From Yamagishiella unicocca (lineage: Eukaryota > Chlorophyta > Chlorophyceae > Chlamydomonadales > Volvocaceae), in assembly GCA_003116995.1 (NCBI GenBank), contig BDSL01000116.1:236344-300343 (forward strand): 64,000 nt of DNA, written 5' to 3'. Every line of letters starts with the position of its first letter. The stretch's first letter is position 1. Below are positions 1-12,000 of the stretch, one piece after another. Below the pieces are notes generated by a model that was not told the DNA's origin, ran no database searches, and was given only the letters and a program-made list of their open reading frames with translations. The position numbers and the translations under genes were made by a program.

Positions 1-4
1 AGCC

Positions 5-9
5 TTACA
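5..9 (-). terminator. Candidate TGTAA polyadenylation signal of the M16 peptidase gene
   Basis: TGTAA on the minus strand, about 470 nt downstream of the stop at 479-481. TGTAA is the usual poly(A) signal of chlamydomonadalean algae. No earlier TGTAA is seen after the stop. Confidence 0.45.
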
Positions 10-478
10 GTGGCTGCTGCTCACGGCAACGAAAAGAGATGGAAGGAAAATTTCGCCAGTTTGGGGAAAACCTGGACACGATTAGGTTTAGGTATAAATC
101 AAGCACGCCACCAGCCAAACCCCCCTGCCGCAGTGTGGGGCCTGGGGGGTGACGGGCCCTGCGCCCCAACACAGCCGCCCAAAGGAGAAGATCCCAAGGA
201 GGGCCCCCCCCTTGCCCCTTCAGGTTATCTTATCAACCCCCCCCCGCCCTGCATCCGTCCACAGTCGCAACGCAACGCAACGTATCACGACCCTATTGCT
301 GCTACTGCTGCTGCTGCTGCTGCACGCCGCCACGTAGTGCCCCCACGAGGCCCTGCCGCCCGCCGGCCACCAGCGCGCCTCCCTCCTCCTCCTCCTCCTC
401 CCTTCCTGCCCCCTCCCTCCCTGCCCCCTCCCTCCCTGCCCCCTCTTTGCCCCCTCCCCGGCGCCCCCCCGCATCCCC

Positions 479-3400
479 TCACGCCTTCATCACATATCCT
501 GTGAAGCAGTTGTCCGGTGCGAACACCCTCTCCGCCACATCGCGCAGTTCACTGGTCCGCAGCTGGCTCACCAGCTCCAGCTCGTTCACCAGGCCGCGCC
601 AGCTGCCTGAGGGGGGGGGGGGCAAGCGAGAGGAGGGGGGGGTCAGGAAAGCCCGTGGATTGAAAAATGCGAGTAGAAAACCGTTGGGTACACACGTTAT
701 GCACGCTGGAGGACTTGGTTGAGGACACGAAAACCTGCCTGAAGGGGGGGGGAGGAGAACACCGTGGTCCGCAAGAGGGCGGGGGGTGAGCGGGGGGTGA
801 GCGGGAGCGAAGAAACGCGTGCTTATCCCTTGAGGTGAGGCGGGGGGGGTGGGGGGTTTGATAAGAAAAATCCGCGGGGGGTGGGGGGCAGGGTGTAGAC
901 CCGTGAGGGCACAAAGGAAGAAAGGTAGTCCTTGCTGGAGGAAAGTATCGGCAGCGCGTTCAGAGCTGCAGGCTGGAGGACTTGGTGGGGTGGCGGCCAG
1001 AAACCGCAGCAGAGAGCGGCTACTTGGCTCCGCCGCCGCCGCTGCTGCTGCTGGGGTGTTCTTGGGGCGCGGCTCCTGGTGTGGATCAGGGGCTGGGATT
1101 CGCGCGTCGGCCCTCCGACCTCCCGCTACGCACAAAGTTTCCTTTCCCGGCATGCACGGCTGAAAACACACACCCTCCACACTCGTCGTATCCCAGCCTA
1201 TCCGGTACGTTGCCTCCTGTGACCACAGCACGCGTGTTTTCAAGCCACCCCGCCCCCCTCCCCCCAGTCCCCTAAAGGCGTCCGAAGACAATCCGCCATC
1301 TATGCTCTCCATGTCGCGTAAACGGTGTTTCTGCCCCCTCCCCCCCATCCGCCTCTACGACAGTGAGGACGCCACCGCGCCGGGCGAGGTGTTCTTCATA
1401 TACAACGGTGGGTGGCTGGGTGGGCTCCCTCGTACACGGGCTTTCCTCACAGCCCCCGGTCCAGGGAGGGGGCCCCGGCCGTCCCCGCGTACCCGTCGAC
1501 ACGTGGTACGACGCCAGCGACGCCGCCATGGCGCTGTTGCTCTGTGCGGCGGACAGCAGGCCGGCGCGTGTGGCCCGCTGCACGCGAGCCAGCTCCTCCT
1601 CCGCCACTCCACCCTCCACCAGCACCGCCAGCTGCTGCTGCAGCAGCGCCGCCACGTCCTCCGCGCTGTCACCTGCGGCGCGGGATGGTGGGCACAATAA
1701 AAGAACCGGTAACGCGACTGGGGAAATGTAGTGGGTGCATAGCCTTGAGCCTAGCCCTGCGGCGCGGGGGGGGGGGGCGCTGGCGGGAGGCGGTGAGGCA
1801 GGAGGGGGGCGTACGGCAGGAAGACAGGAGAAGGGGGTTACAGAAGAGAACCGGTTACCCAACAGGAAAGGGGGGTAGAGGAGGGACGCCATCAGGGGAT
1901 GTCCAGTCGGGTTGGGTCGGGTTGGGTTGGTAACGGCCAACTACACTAGAGCCGGACCCTGACGCGTGACAATGCGGAGTTATGACGCCGTATGACTCAT
2001 GCCGTACACCCACCTTCCCGGGGCACGCCGTACACCAGGGACAGGCCCGCGTGGCGCTCCCCCGGGTAGGCGGACACCACGGAGGCGTTGAGCGCCTTGC
2101 CGCTGAGCACCAGCTCCGAAACCAGCCTCGCGGTGCGGCCGCCTGCGGGACGAGCAGACCGGGGCTGTCACTTTCCATCCAGGGCTTAACACGCAAGCGG
2201 GAGATGGTGGTGGTGGTGGTGGTGGAGGTCGTGCTGGGGAAGAACCATGCTGACGAGGCCCCTGGACTGTAAGGGCAGGTCAACCTACAACCTTTCGAAA
2301 AATCGTCCAAAACAAATGATGTTAGTTAGGAAAACCCACAGAACAATGTTCCGAAGAAAGCCTCTCCCGGCCAGCAGTGCTGTCAGCGCTGCACCCCCCG
2401 CCACCCACCCGCCAGCACGTCCGTCAGCACCTCCAGCACCACCCCCTCCCTGGAGGTCAGCGGCGGCCGGTAGTAGCCCAGCAGCGCGGCGGGGCCGGAG
2501 CGGGCGGATCCGCTCATGGAGGTGCGGCTGCCGGACAGGAAGGACTGGGGGGGCGGGATGGAGGGGGCGGGGGCGGGTTTTGAGGAAGACCCGTGGATGC
2601 GAGGAAAGACCGTTTAGGACAGACGTTTTAAGATGCATGCTGGAGAACCGGGGTGAGGAGGGAGGGAAGGGCGGGGGCGGGGGCGCGGGAGGGAGGGGGC
2701 GGGGGCGGGGGCGGGGGTGTGTGGCGGGGTGCGGGTGTGGCGGGGGCGGGGTGGGGGATTACAATAAACGAACCGGTAACTCGACTTGGGAATTGTAGCT
2801 GCTGCATAGCCTTCGGAGATCTGGACGCGCGCGCATGCTACTGGACTAGGGTGGCCGGCCTCAAGCATGGACACAACGCGGGGTGTGGGAGGGGTGGGGC
2901 CGGGGCGAGGTGGGGTCGGGGGCGGGGGCGGGTTCGCAGAAACGCGTGTTGGTCAGTCTTATGGGGCAAAGTGGTAGGTGCGTGTGGGGTGTGTGGGTGT
3001 GTGGGATGTTGTGGGGGAGTCGGGATGCGAGGTGACGTGAGGCAAGGTCCACATGGATAAAAAGACTGTGTGTGTACGGAGCCCCGCGAACACCCTTACC
3101 GCCGTCTGGCACTCGCGCATCCTCACAGCCTCGCTCAAGGAGCTGCATCACCAGCCCCTGACCCATGGGTCGCGATCCTCCCGCTGCCCAGGCCCGTGGT
3201 TTCCTCCCGCCTCCCTCTCTCCCCCTTGCCCCCCCCCCGCTCTCCAGCATGCATCTCCAAACGTCTGTCCTAAACGGTTTTTTCTGGCATCCACGGGTCT
3301 TCCTCGAAACCCCCGCTCTCCAGCGCCCCCCTCCGCCCCGCACCTCAGGCCGCGGGTCCTCCTCTCCGGGCCCCCAGGGCGCCCCCCCTGGAGCCGCCAC

Positions 3401-6400
3401 CACACTTGTCGATGGCAGCCGCCCCCTGGGCAGCACCTGGTAGCCGGGGGGCCCCGACCACTCGCCCCAGTAGCGCTCAGCCATCCTGCCCGGGGGAAGG
3501 GGGTGAGCCCAGAGGGGCGGCAGCGACCCGCGGGTCGTGTTGGGTCATGGCTCTGCAGTGGATCGACCAGGAGCCGCAGCATCAGCACCGTCGTCGGCAG
3601 CTCGGCCACCTGGCAGAGGTACGACACCGGAGGGCGCTGCGCCCCCATGGGGGCACACAGGAGCCGGTGGTGGCAGCACACAGCGAGCGCCGAGTGCCCA
3701 CCTTCGCACGACCCGCGGGTCGACGTCCCCCACGATGGCGATGGTCAGGTTGGCCGGGCCGTAGTAGCGGTCGAAGAAGGCCTGGGGGGCAGCAGCCGGG
3801 GGCGGGGCCAGGTCGTACGTCATACACACGCATATGATGGAGCGGGGGGGGGAGGGGGAGGGGGGTTCGAGGAAAACCCGTGGAGGGAGAGGGGGAGGGG
3901 GGGGGTAGTTGGGACGCGACGGGGCTCCGTGGTGCGGCGACAGCTGCGTGTCAGGAGGGTTGCAGCCTGGCGGCATGTGCGCATGTTGGCTCCAGGAGGG
4001 GGGGCTCGTGGGTTGCAGGTCGGGAGGGGTTGCAGAAAGGAACCTGTTACGGGGTGGGGGGGGGGCATTCGGTCTTTCGGTGCCCCCTCGCCCCCCGCCC
4101 AACCGCACCCCCCTCCTCCACCAGCCCCCTGTGGGTTCACTGGCGCCAGCCAGCCCTGGTCCTCCAGCCCCACTCTTCTCTCCGGTCCGGGCTACAGAAA
4201 TGCTCTCCTACCTCCCCCCCCCCCTCGCCCCCCCTACCTGCACCTCCCTACGGCCGATGTCGTCGAAGTCGTTCTCGAAGCCGATGACGGGCCGCCGGTA
4301 GTTGTTGGCGAGCGAGGTGAGCGCGTACTCCTGCTGGAACCTGGAAGCAAGGGGGTGTGTGAAGGGGGGCGACAGGGGGGCGAAGGGGGGCGAGAGGGGG
4401 TGGTGGGGTGTGGCATAGAAACCGGTTACGCGACATGGATAGCATAGCAGGCACATTGTCTCCCGGAGGGGGGGGGTGAGAGGGGGGCGCGAGGGGGATG
4501 AAGGGGGGCGAAGGGGGGCGAGAGGGGGTGAGGGGAGGGCGGACAGCGGAGGGCGGTGTGAGGCTTATGGGAAGGAGGCGGTATGCGCCCACCGCAAACC
4601 CAAATCGGTCCCCTGGGTTATGAGACCGGGGAGGTGAGGCTGACCAGGGCGACAGGAAGGGTTGTCTGTCTGTCACAAGGGGGGGAAGGGAAGGGAAGAG
4701 CGGCACACAGCGCCCTTGTCCCTCCCCTGTGTACCACAGGTTATAGAGCCAGGCTTCGTCACCCCGTCCCTCCCTCCCTTCCTCCCTTCCTCCTGTACCT
4801 CTACCTCTCCCACACGCTTCCCACGTCGTGTAACCGGGTCTTCTCGCCACTTCCCCCCACCACCACACACACCTGCCCATAGGGGTGTTGTCCACCCTCA
4901 GCCACTTCCCCCCCCCACCACCACACACACCTGCCCATAGGGGTGTTGTCCACCCTCAGCCACTTCCCCCCCCCCACCACACACACCTGCCCATAGGGGT
5001 GTTGTCCACCCTCAGCCACTTCCCCCCCCCCACCACACACACCTGCCCATAGGGGTGTTGTCCACCCTCAGCCACTTCCCCCCCCACCACCACACACACC
5101 TGCCCATAGGGGTGTTGTCCACCCTCAGCCACTTCCCCCCCCCCACCACCACACACACCTGCCCATAGGGGTGTTGTCCACCCTCAGCCACTTCCCCCCC
5201 CACCACCACACACACCTGCCCATAGGGGTGTTATCCACCCTCAGCCACTTCCCCCCACCACCACACACACCTGCCCATAGGGGTGTTGTCCACCCTCAGC
5301 CTCCGTTCCTCCTCCACCACAGCCTTCTCCGAGTAGAGCTCCCGGAACACCGGAGCCCTGGTGGGGGTGGGGGGGAGCAGGGAAGGGGGGAGCGAGCAGG
5401 GGGGGCGGTGGTGCAGCCGCGGAGGAGGGGGCGAATGCAGGAGGGAGGTGAGGTGGGGTCACAGATGGGAAACTGGGGATGAGCAGGGTGGGCACAGCAC
5501 CGAGCAGGTGGGCACCGAGCATGCGGTGGTTGCGGTGATGCAGCTGCCGAGGATGAAGCAGGTGGGGCCGGTGCGTGTGTTGCTGCTGTATGGCTAATCG
5601 AGCGAGACTCAACGGAACACTAACAAACACACGACAGTGCGTGTGTGTGGGGGTGGGGGGGAGAGGGAGGGAGGGGGCTAGAGGAAGGGAGGGAGGGAGG
5701 GGAGACGGCAGGTGAACAGCCGCACATCGGTACGTGGGCTGCGGGGCTGCGCCCTCACAGAGCTGCGCACTTGCCTGGATGACACCAACACGGACGGCAC
5801 CACCTGCACTCCGCCCCCTCAGTCCGCACCTGCCCCCTGCCCTCCCTCCCCCACCTGCCCTCCCTCCCCAACGGGTCTTCCTCGAAACCTCCCCTACCTG
5901 AACCTCTCCGCCTCCAGCCCCATCCACAGCTCCAGCTTGTTGGCGGGCAGGCTCACGAAGTAGCGCGTCTGGTCGTGCGAGGTGGTGGCGTTGAGCCCCA
6001 CACCGCCAGCCCGCTGCAGGGCGGCTCCGAAGGCGTTGGGCACCGCCAGCTGGGCCGCCTGGTCCTGCAGCGCCCGCAGGCGGGAGCGCAGGGTGGACAC
6101 CCGGGTGGGGCCGGCACCCCCGGGGCCGCTGGACGCGATGGCGGCCTTGGCTTCCTGGAGGGCCGGAGAGGGGGCGGGGGAGGGGAGGGGGCGGGGGAAG
6201 GCGGGGGAGAGAGGAACACAAGGTAAACCAAAAGTAGGGAAGGGAGGAGGGAGGCAGGGGAGGGAGCGAGGGAGGCAGGAAAGGGAGAGGAGGGGTTGGG
6301 GTTGGGGTGGTGGGAGTCGGGCCGGGTCTGTCGGAAAGGTTCCTCTGAGGAGGCGTGAGAGGAGAGCAGGAGAGCAGGCAGCAGAGCCCCCGCCACGCCC

Positions 6401-8278
6401 GTCCCCGCCCCCCTCGGTGCTCCTCGCCTCCTCGCGCTCGGGGCTCAAGCCACAAGCACGGTCTCAACCGCGACACAACCGACTTCGAAAACCCAAACCA
6501 GCTTTCCCCAGGGAAGAGCCCCCCCCGACGCGTAAAACGGTTTTTAACACCCCCCGACCCACGGATTTCCTTTCATACCGGCCCCCTCCTGTCCCGTCGT
6601 TTTTGCACCGCGGCCCCCTGGCCCTCCGCCCCCCCCCCCTGCCCCCTCGCCCCCACCCTCAGCTCGTAGAACGCCTCGTCCAGTGCGTCCAGCAGGGGGG
6701 CCTCCTGCCGGAAGTCCACGGTGCCCACCCTGGGGGTACCCTGGGTGGGGGGCATGACGACCGGTTGCACGACGTGGGAGACGGAGGGCAGGAAGCAGCC
6801 GGCGAACACTTTTCGGACACGTGGTCGAGCGGCTCTTGCATGTCCAGACCCCGCACCAAGTCCTACACCTACAGCCCAAACATGCACCCCAAACATGCAC
6901 CTGCACCCCAAACATGCACCTGCACCCCAAACATGCACCTGCACCCCAAACGCGCTGCTAGATAAGAAACGTTTCGCTGCACAGCTGGTGGACCTCCTTG
7001 TCGTTCGTTTCGTCACAGCAGCCGCGGGACAGCAGCCGGGGGGGCGGAACTCGATCTCGGACCCTGCATGCTTAAACCAAGTCCGCCAGCATGCAGCCTT
7101 ATACGAGTGTCCCGTGCTTTTCATAGTCGTGCTTTTCACCTATCGCTTAAGGCCGAACTCCGGGTTTTCTCCACCCCCTGCACCCGCCCCCCCCGTCCCC
7201 CACCGACGCACCTTGAACGCCATGTGCTCCAGCAGGTGGGCGATACCGGTGCAGCCGGGGGTCTCGTTCCAGGCACCCACTGGTGGCGGAGAGGGAGGGG
7301 GGGAGGGAGGGGGTGGCGAGGAAACCGCTTGGACGCGACATACGTCTGCGGAGTCGCGTGCCCTCGTGGTGTGGGTGTCAGGAAGTAAGCCAGATGTGCA
7401 CCACCACTGCTACCAGCGGGGCGAGTGTACACCACCAGCCACCAGGGCCCCCCCCCCCTACCTACGTGCCCCCCTAGCTACCTGCGGAACCATACACATC
7501 GAACACCTAGTGAAGGGGGGTGTATAAAACCCTAGTGAAGGGGGGGCCGGCGTACGGCACAAGCGACTGCTCCGTCACACCCTGAAACCCTTGCCAGTCG
7601 CGTGCACCCAGGCACTCTGGCCCCGTCCGTACACCGCCTGGGGGTGACCCCGCCCCCTACCCCTCCCCTGACCCTCCCCTGAACCTCCCCTGAACCTCCC
7701 CCACCCCCACCACCCAGCCAGCCCAGCGACCCCCCATCCCCCCACCCAACCCCCCCATCCCCCCCCCAGCCCGGCGACCCACCGTTAGCGTAGGTGTGGC
7801 AGGCCACCACAGGCGCGTTGCTGCGCGGCAGCAGGATGAAGTGCAGCCCGTTGGACAGCGTGAACTCCACCACCCGGGGCTCGAAGCCCATCTGGGGAGC
7901 CGCCCGACCCGACACCGCGGCGGCGGACGAGGCTGACGTCAGCACCAGGGGACCCAGAGACGCGGCCGCGGCGGCAGCTGCGGCGGAGCTCAAGACGGTG
8001 CGCCTGCTGGTCATCGGCGCGGGCTGCGGCTGGTGGTGGTGGTGGCGGTGGTGGTGCTCGGTGTTATGGCTGCGGGTGTGTTGGTCGTCAGCAGCAGCAG
8101 CCAGGGGTGTGTCGGTGTGTGGCCCAGGCGAGGCCGCGGCGGCAGTTCGAGCGGCGCGCGAGGGCGAGAATCGGGTGGTCGTGGATGGCGATGGACGCAC
8201 TGCAGACGGGCGGGCGGGTGCGGCTGGGGTGAGCTTCGAGGTGCGAACACCGCCACAACGCCATATCCAGTAGGACAT
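479..8278 (-). CDS. M16 family zinc metallopeptidase (pitrilysin/processing-peptidase type), plastid-targeted
   Basis: Complete 12-exon model, 629 aa. Exons (window coordinates, all complement): 7783-8278, 7212-7279, 6657-6740, 5898-6154, 5271-5357, 4238-4340, 3702-3781, 3344-3485, 2409-2544, 2014-2142, 1493-1672, 479-606. All junctions are GT-AG and keep frame. The zinc motif HLLEH is at residues 180-184, followed by MAFKGT. The downstream acidic pair of the M16 motif is in SEKAVVEEERR (about 311-321), then GLNA, IVGDVDP and a C-terminal non-catalytic M16 half (LLGYYRPPL, GGRTARLV). The roughly 50-residue insert between HLLEH and EEERR is typical of the cyanobacterial/plastid subfamily. It should cleave peptides as a soluble zinc protease. 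Start chosen at 8278: residues 1-88 are Ser/Ala/Arg-rich and transit-like, with a His-rich stretch before MTSRRTVL. ATG 8014 is an alternative start. The gene is divergent from the AAA+ gene. Confidence 0.88.
644..715 (+). repeat. Family A dispersed intron element (diverged copy)
   Basis: Contains the family A landmarks in order: AAAGCCCGTGGAT, GCGAG..AAACCGTT, ACGTTATGCACGCTGGAG. It lies about 40 bp inside the acceptor of the last M16 intron and is antisense to the gene. Confidence 0.7.
1690..1742 (+). repeat. Family B dispersed intron element (short copy)
   Basis: CACAATAAAAGAACCGGTAA, CGCGACTGGGGAAATGTAGT, GGGTGCATAGCC. It lies next to the acceptor of the M16 intron 1673-2013, antisense to the gene. 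Confidence 0.75.
2578..2648 (+). repeat. Family A dispersed intron element
   Basis: Landmarks: TTGAGGAAGACCCGTGGAT, GCGAGGAAAGACCGTTTAGG, ACAGACGTTTTAAGATGCAT, GCTGGAGAAC. It sits about 35 bp inside the acceptor of the M16 intron 2545-3343, antisense to that gene. It pairs with the opposite-orientation copy at 3242-3310 near the donor of the same intron. Confidence 0.88.
2755..2862 (+). repeat. Family B dispersed intron element (long copy)
   Basis: GGGATTACAATAAACGAACC opens the copy, then GGTAACTCGACTTGGGAATT, a middle block with TTCGGAGATCTGGACG, and a closing block GCGCGCATGCTACTGGACTA. A near-identical copy is at 55467-55573 in the PKG-like gene. Confidence 0.88.
3242..3310 (-). repeat. 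Family A dispersed intron element, inverted partner
   Basis: Reverse complement of the family A consensus: CTCCAGCATGCATCT, CGTCTGTCCTAAACGG, GCATCCACGGGTCTTCCTCG. It lies about 35 bp inside the donor (3343) of the M16 intron 2545-3343, in sense orientation to that gene. Confidence 0.88.
4866..5290 (-). repeat. Minisatellite (about 57-60 bp unit, 8 copies) duplicating an exon end and its 5' splice site
   Basis: In gene orientation each unit contains the last roughly 31 nt of the M16 exon 5271-5357 (encoding RVDNTPMG), then the donor CAG|GTGTGTGTGG, a run of G and AAGTGG. Eight copies of the exon-end/donor block are visible, near 4871, 4931, 4987, 5043, 5100, 5160, 5217 and 5271. Only the last one (5271) is joined to the rest of the exon. 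The unit near 5217 differs by one base (TTATCC for TTGTCC). Confidence 0.9.
6865..6952. repeat. Short tandem repeat, about 20 bp unit, in an M16 gene intron
   Basis: Units of CCAAACATGCACCTGCACCC repeat about four times in the intron between exons 6657-6740 and 7212-7279. The first unit is shortened. Confidence 0.8.
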
Positions 8279-9014
8279 GGGTGATGCAGCGATACTCGTG
8301 AGAGACCCCACGCACCGCCAAGCAGCGCGTGCGATTGACGATGCGCCCGGCATTGCGGTGGCCAGCCAGGCCCGAGCTGGGCTCCCGACGCGAGGGCCCC
8401 AGATGCCATGCCTGGTGTCTAGAATGTCGTTGAAAGTTGCTATCCTACAAAGGGTGCGTCATGCGGTTGGATACGGCGTGCCTGCGGTTTGATGCCCAAG
8501 GATGTGTGGTAATAATCACGGAAGTAATGCAAGGATGCACTGATGCATATAAAGTACAATAGTTGCGTCTTGGTTGTGCAAGTTGCGATCTCTGGCTTCA
8601 AGGCAATCAAGGGGGAAACGCGTATGCGATGCCTGCTGTGAGGTGCGAAAAGAGGCGGGAGCTGGTCGGTGCACGCACTGCACCCAACTGCATAAGCGAA
8701 TTCGCACTAGCTCCTATACCTATACGTTTATAGGCCGTGCGCATGGAGTTGCTCCTTAATACTGTCGGAACAGCGCCTTACAAACAACATGCGTTGCGGA
8801 ACCCTGACGAATGCGTGTTACACCGAGGGACCAACGGCTGCAGTCTAGCAAGGACAGCAAATTGCGCACTGTAATAGGGTTGTGGTGTCAGCAACGAGGT
8901 CTCGACATCTTGCTGGGTTCACCCCCGTCAGAGCGCGCAGCTGTGGACACGACAGCGACTAAGATAGCTCACGACGCTAAAGCTGGACCCAGACGCGCCT
9001 GGGACAGCGGCCGC
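8279..9014. promoter_or_regulatory. Divergent intergenic region (shared promoter region)
   Basis: About 736 bp separate the assigned starts of the M16 peptidase (minus) and the AAA+ gene (plus). Any 5' UTRs and both promoters must lie here. I see no repeat element, G-run or recognisable gene in it, and no clear TATA box. Confidence 0.5.
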
Positions 9015-12000
9015 ATGGTCATCATGCCTGTTGCCGCCGCGCTCGCGGCGGTCTTCATGGCGGCCCTCCATTTATCGGGTGAGGGCCCATGGCGTCACAC
9101 GCCCTGCCACGGGATGGCGAGGGTTGTGAGGGAGGCCGCTAGCACCCCCGGGATGGTGAGGGTGGTCGCTAGTACCATTGCCAGATCCCAACAAGACGGG
9201 ACCGGACGACGTGCCCACGGAATGGGCACCCGCCTGCCACCATCACTAATGGCCGGCACGCTCCGGGACCCCCCTGGAGCCCCCAACACGTGGTGCTGCC
9301 CCCCGAATCCACCCCTCCGCGTCCTCGCGTCGCCAACCCATCCGTGTGCTCCCACACAGCACCACCACGCCAACACCCCAGAACCCCTAGAACTCAGAAC
9401 TGCACACACCGATCCACAGCCCAGCACTTTGCCCGAGGGCCCAGCACTTTGCCCCACGCGTCCACCCTCCTCCCCACCCGCCTGGCGATGTGGTAATGCC
9501 TGTCCTCCTTCCTGCGTTCACTGGCTTCCTTTCCTCCCATCCTGGTCCTTTCCTGTGACCCCCCTCCTAACAACCGGGTCTTCTCGCTAACCCCCTCCTG
9601 GCACCCCACCCCCCCGAGTCCGTCAGTTCGTTTCCTTTTTCCTTTCCGCAGCCCCAAGAAACCGCCTCCACAGGTTTGCCGGCCGTCCGTCCCAGTGCTC
9701 CAGCATGCGCCCACATCCTAGCTGTCCGCCGACCATGCGCCCACTACCCTGCCTTTTTCGCGTCAACGGTTTCCACGCCACCCCTCTGGCACCCCCCCAC
9801 CCCCCACCCCCCCAGTCGAGTTACCGGTTTTTTACTTGTAACCCCCCCCCCCACCCCCCCGCCCCCCCCAGGCACCTCCCGCTACACACCCACCGCCTGC
9901 GCCAACGTCGGCTCCTTCCTGCCCGCCCACGTGGTGGGGCAGGACCTGGCCGTACGGCAGCTGGTGGACGCGGTGTGCGAGCACCTGATGGAGGGGCCGG
10001 GCGGAGCGGGGGTGGGGGCGCGGGCGGGGGCGATGGCGGTGGCGGGCGGCGGTGGCGGCGGGGTAGCGTGGATGCGGCGCAAGCCCCTGGTGGTGTCGGT
10101 TCACGGTCCCCCGGGGGTGGGAAAGACATACACACACACGCTGCTGGCGCGGGCGCTGTACAACCGCGAGCCCGCCACGGCGCTGGACTGCCCGGGGCAG
10201 AGCTGCGCGGGCGCCAAGGTGAGGGAGGGTTTCGAGGAATGCGAGGCCCGTGGCAGGAGGAGGAGGGGGAGGGGGAGGAGGGGGAGGGGGAGGAGGCGGA
10301 GGAGGAGGACGGGGAGGGGGAGGGGGAGGAGGGGGAGGAGGAGGAGGAGGACGCGGCCCAGGGGTGGTGGCGGGGGTGCCCTGGGCGGCGCCGTCAACCA
10401 GCCGGTGGTGGCGCCTAACGGCAGGACCCGGTCGCCGCTGCCCGGTACCGTCACGGCTGCCACACTTCCAGCCCCCCCCGCCCCCACCCCTCCCCAACCC
10501 CTGTCCTAAACGGTTTTTTCTCGCATCCACGGGTCTTCCTCGGAACCCCCTGTTGCAGGTGTTGTACGGCATGTCGTACTTGAACCTGGAGCGGGACAGC
10601 CAGCTGTCCAAGGTGGAGGCGGCGGTGCTGGACCACATCCGCTCCACTCCCAACCCGCTGTTGGTGGTCGAGGAGTACGACAAGCTGGACTGCCAAAGCA
10701 GGGGGCTGCTGAGGCAGCTGCTGAGGCACCCGGAGCTGGCGAACACGTCCATGAGCAGGTGGGGGTTCGAGGGAGACCCGTGGATGCCCGAAAAACCCGT
10801 TTAAAAACAGAAGTTTTGAGATGCATGCTGGAGAACTGGGTTGAGCAGGTGGGGGGGGGGGTTGGAGAGGTAGAGGGGTGGGTGGAGAGGTAGAGGGGTG
10901 GGTGGAGGCGTGGGATGGGTGGAGGGGGTGTTGATGGAACGTGCCGCAACCGGTTCATTGCTTGGTTACGGTTGTACGTTGGGCGAGTAAGCACCGTACA
11001 GCCAAACCATCTGCGGTGCCAGGATACCGATAATTAGGCGATGAATTATGACAAGTAGAAGCGGTGTAAGACCTGCTAAGCACTAGGACCTAATTCTCCC
11101 GCTGTAGCCTGCAAAGACCCTCAAGTCCACCTGAGGAACCTGGCCCCGGCGGGCAGAGACGCTCGGACCTTGGTCGAACAGAATCGGACCGCGCCAGCGC
11201 ATCTGAGGTGTCCTGCGAGCCGCCAGTGAAGCAGATGACCAGCGGCTGCCAGGCAGCAAGCGCCGCGATGGCAGCGCTGCACAACCACGCCTCTGACACC
11301 TTGCGAAACTGGTTGTGCAGCACTGCACACAGCCCCACAGCTCCCCCCCATCTGCACCACAGCTCCCTGACACCACCCAGCCACCCACCCAGCCGTCCTC
11401 ACGCCGCCTGTCACATTGGGCCGCCGCCCGGCGCTCGGCCCTCACCACACAGCCATCACGTGGGCCCGCCCCCCTCCTCCCACCCTGTCTCCTCGCAACC
11501 CCCCTGCCATTACCTCCCAACCGGCGCCCCTCCCTACCCTCGCCTCAGGCTTCCCAGGACCTACAAAGTCGCCTCCCCCCTTGCCCACCCCGCTCCTGAC
11601 CCCCCACCCCGTTCCCCATGATAGCCCTCGTACACAGATCCCCCACCCCGTCCCGCCCCACCCCTCCAGCATGCACCTCGACACGTCTGTCCTAAACGGT
11701 ATTTCTTTAGCACGCGGGTCTTCCTCTTGCCCCTCCTTAAACCCCCAGGGCCATCGTGCTGCTGGAGTCCAACCTGGGGTTCTTGGAGCTGGAGGCCATG
11801 CTGACTGCGGCCAAAGGGGACAAGAGCGCGGTGAGGGGGGCGGCGAGGGAACGGGAACGCGTGATGGCCATGTGAGGCAAAGCAACGGATCGGCTACTCA
11901 GGAGACTGTGTGGGGGGGGGGGTACATAGAAGAACTGGTAACGTGACTGGGGAAATGTTGGGGGGGGGGGCAAAAACCGTTTACGCGACAAGGACTGGAT

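Noticed and set aside
479..1348. 289-codon minus-strand frame as one exon
   Set aside because: Only the last 41 codons are M16 sequence. The rest is intron with a family A element and C-runs.
1353..1411. Plus-strand exon-like stretch (RLYDSEDATAPGEVFFIYNG) with a donor-like end
   Set aside because: It lies inside an M16 intron on the opposite strand, has no partner exons, and the M16 frame joins directly from 1493 to 606.
3093..3190. Possible extra M16 exon with a GTAAG donor (VMQLLERGCEDARVPDGG)
   Set aside because: Joining 3344 directly to 2544 keeps phase and yields the expected M16 sequence. Including this stretch finds no counterpart in the family.
3523..3608. Minus-strand stretch VAELPTTVLMLRLLVDP as an M16 exon
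   Set aside because: Its phase does not fit the preceding exon (3702-3781), which joins correctly to 3485.
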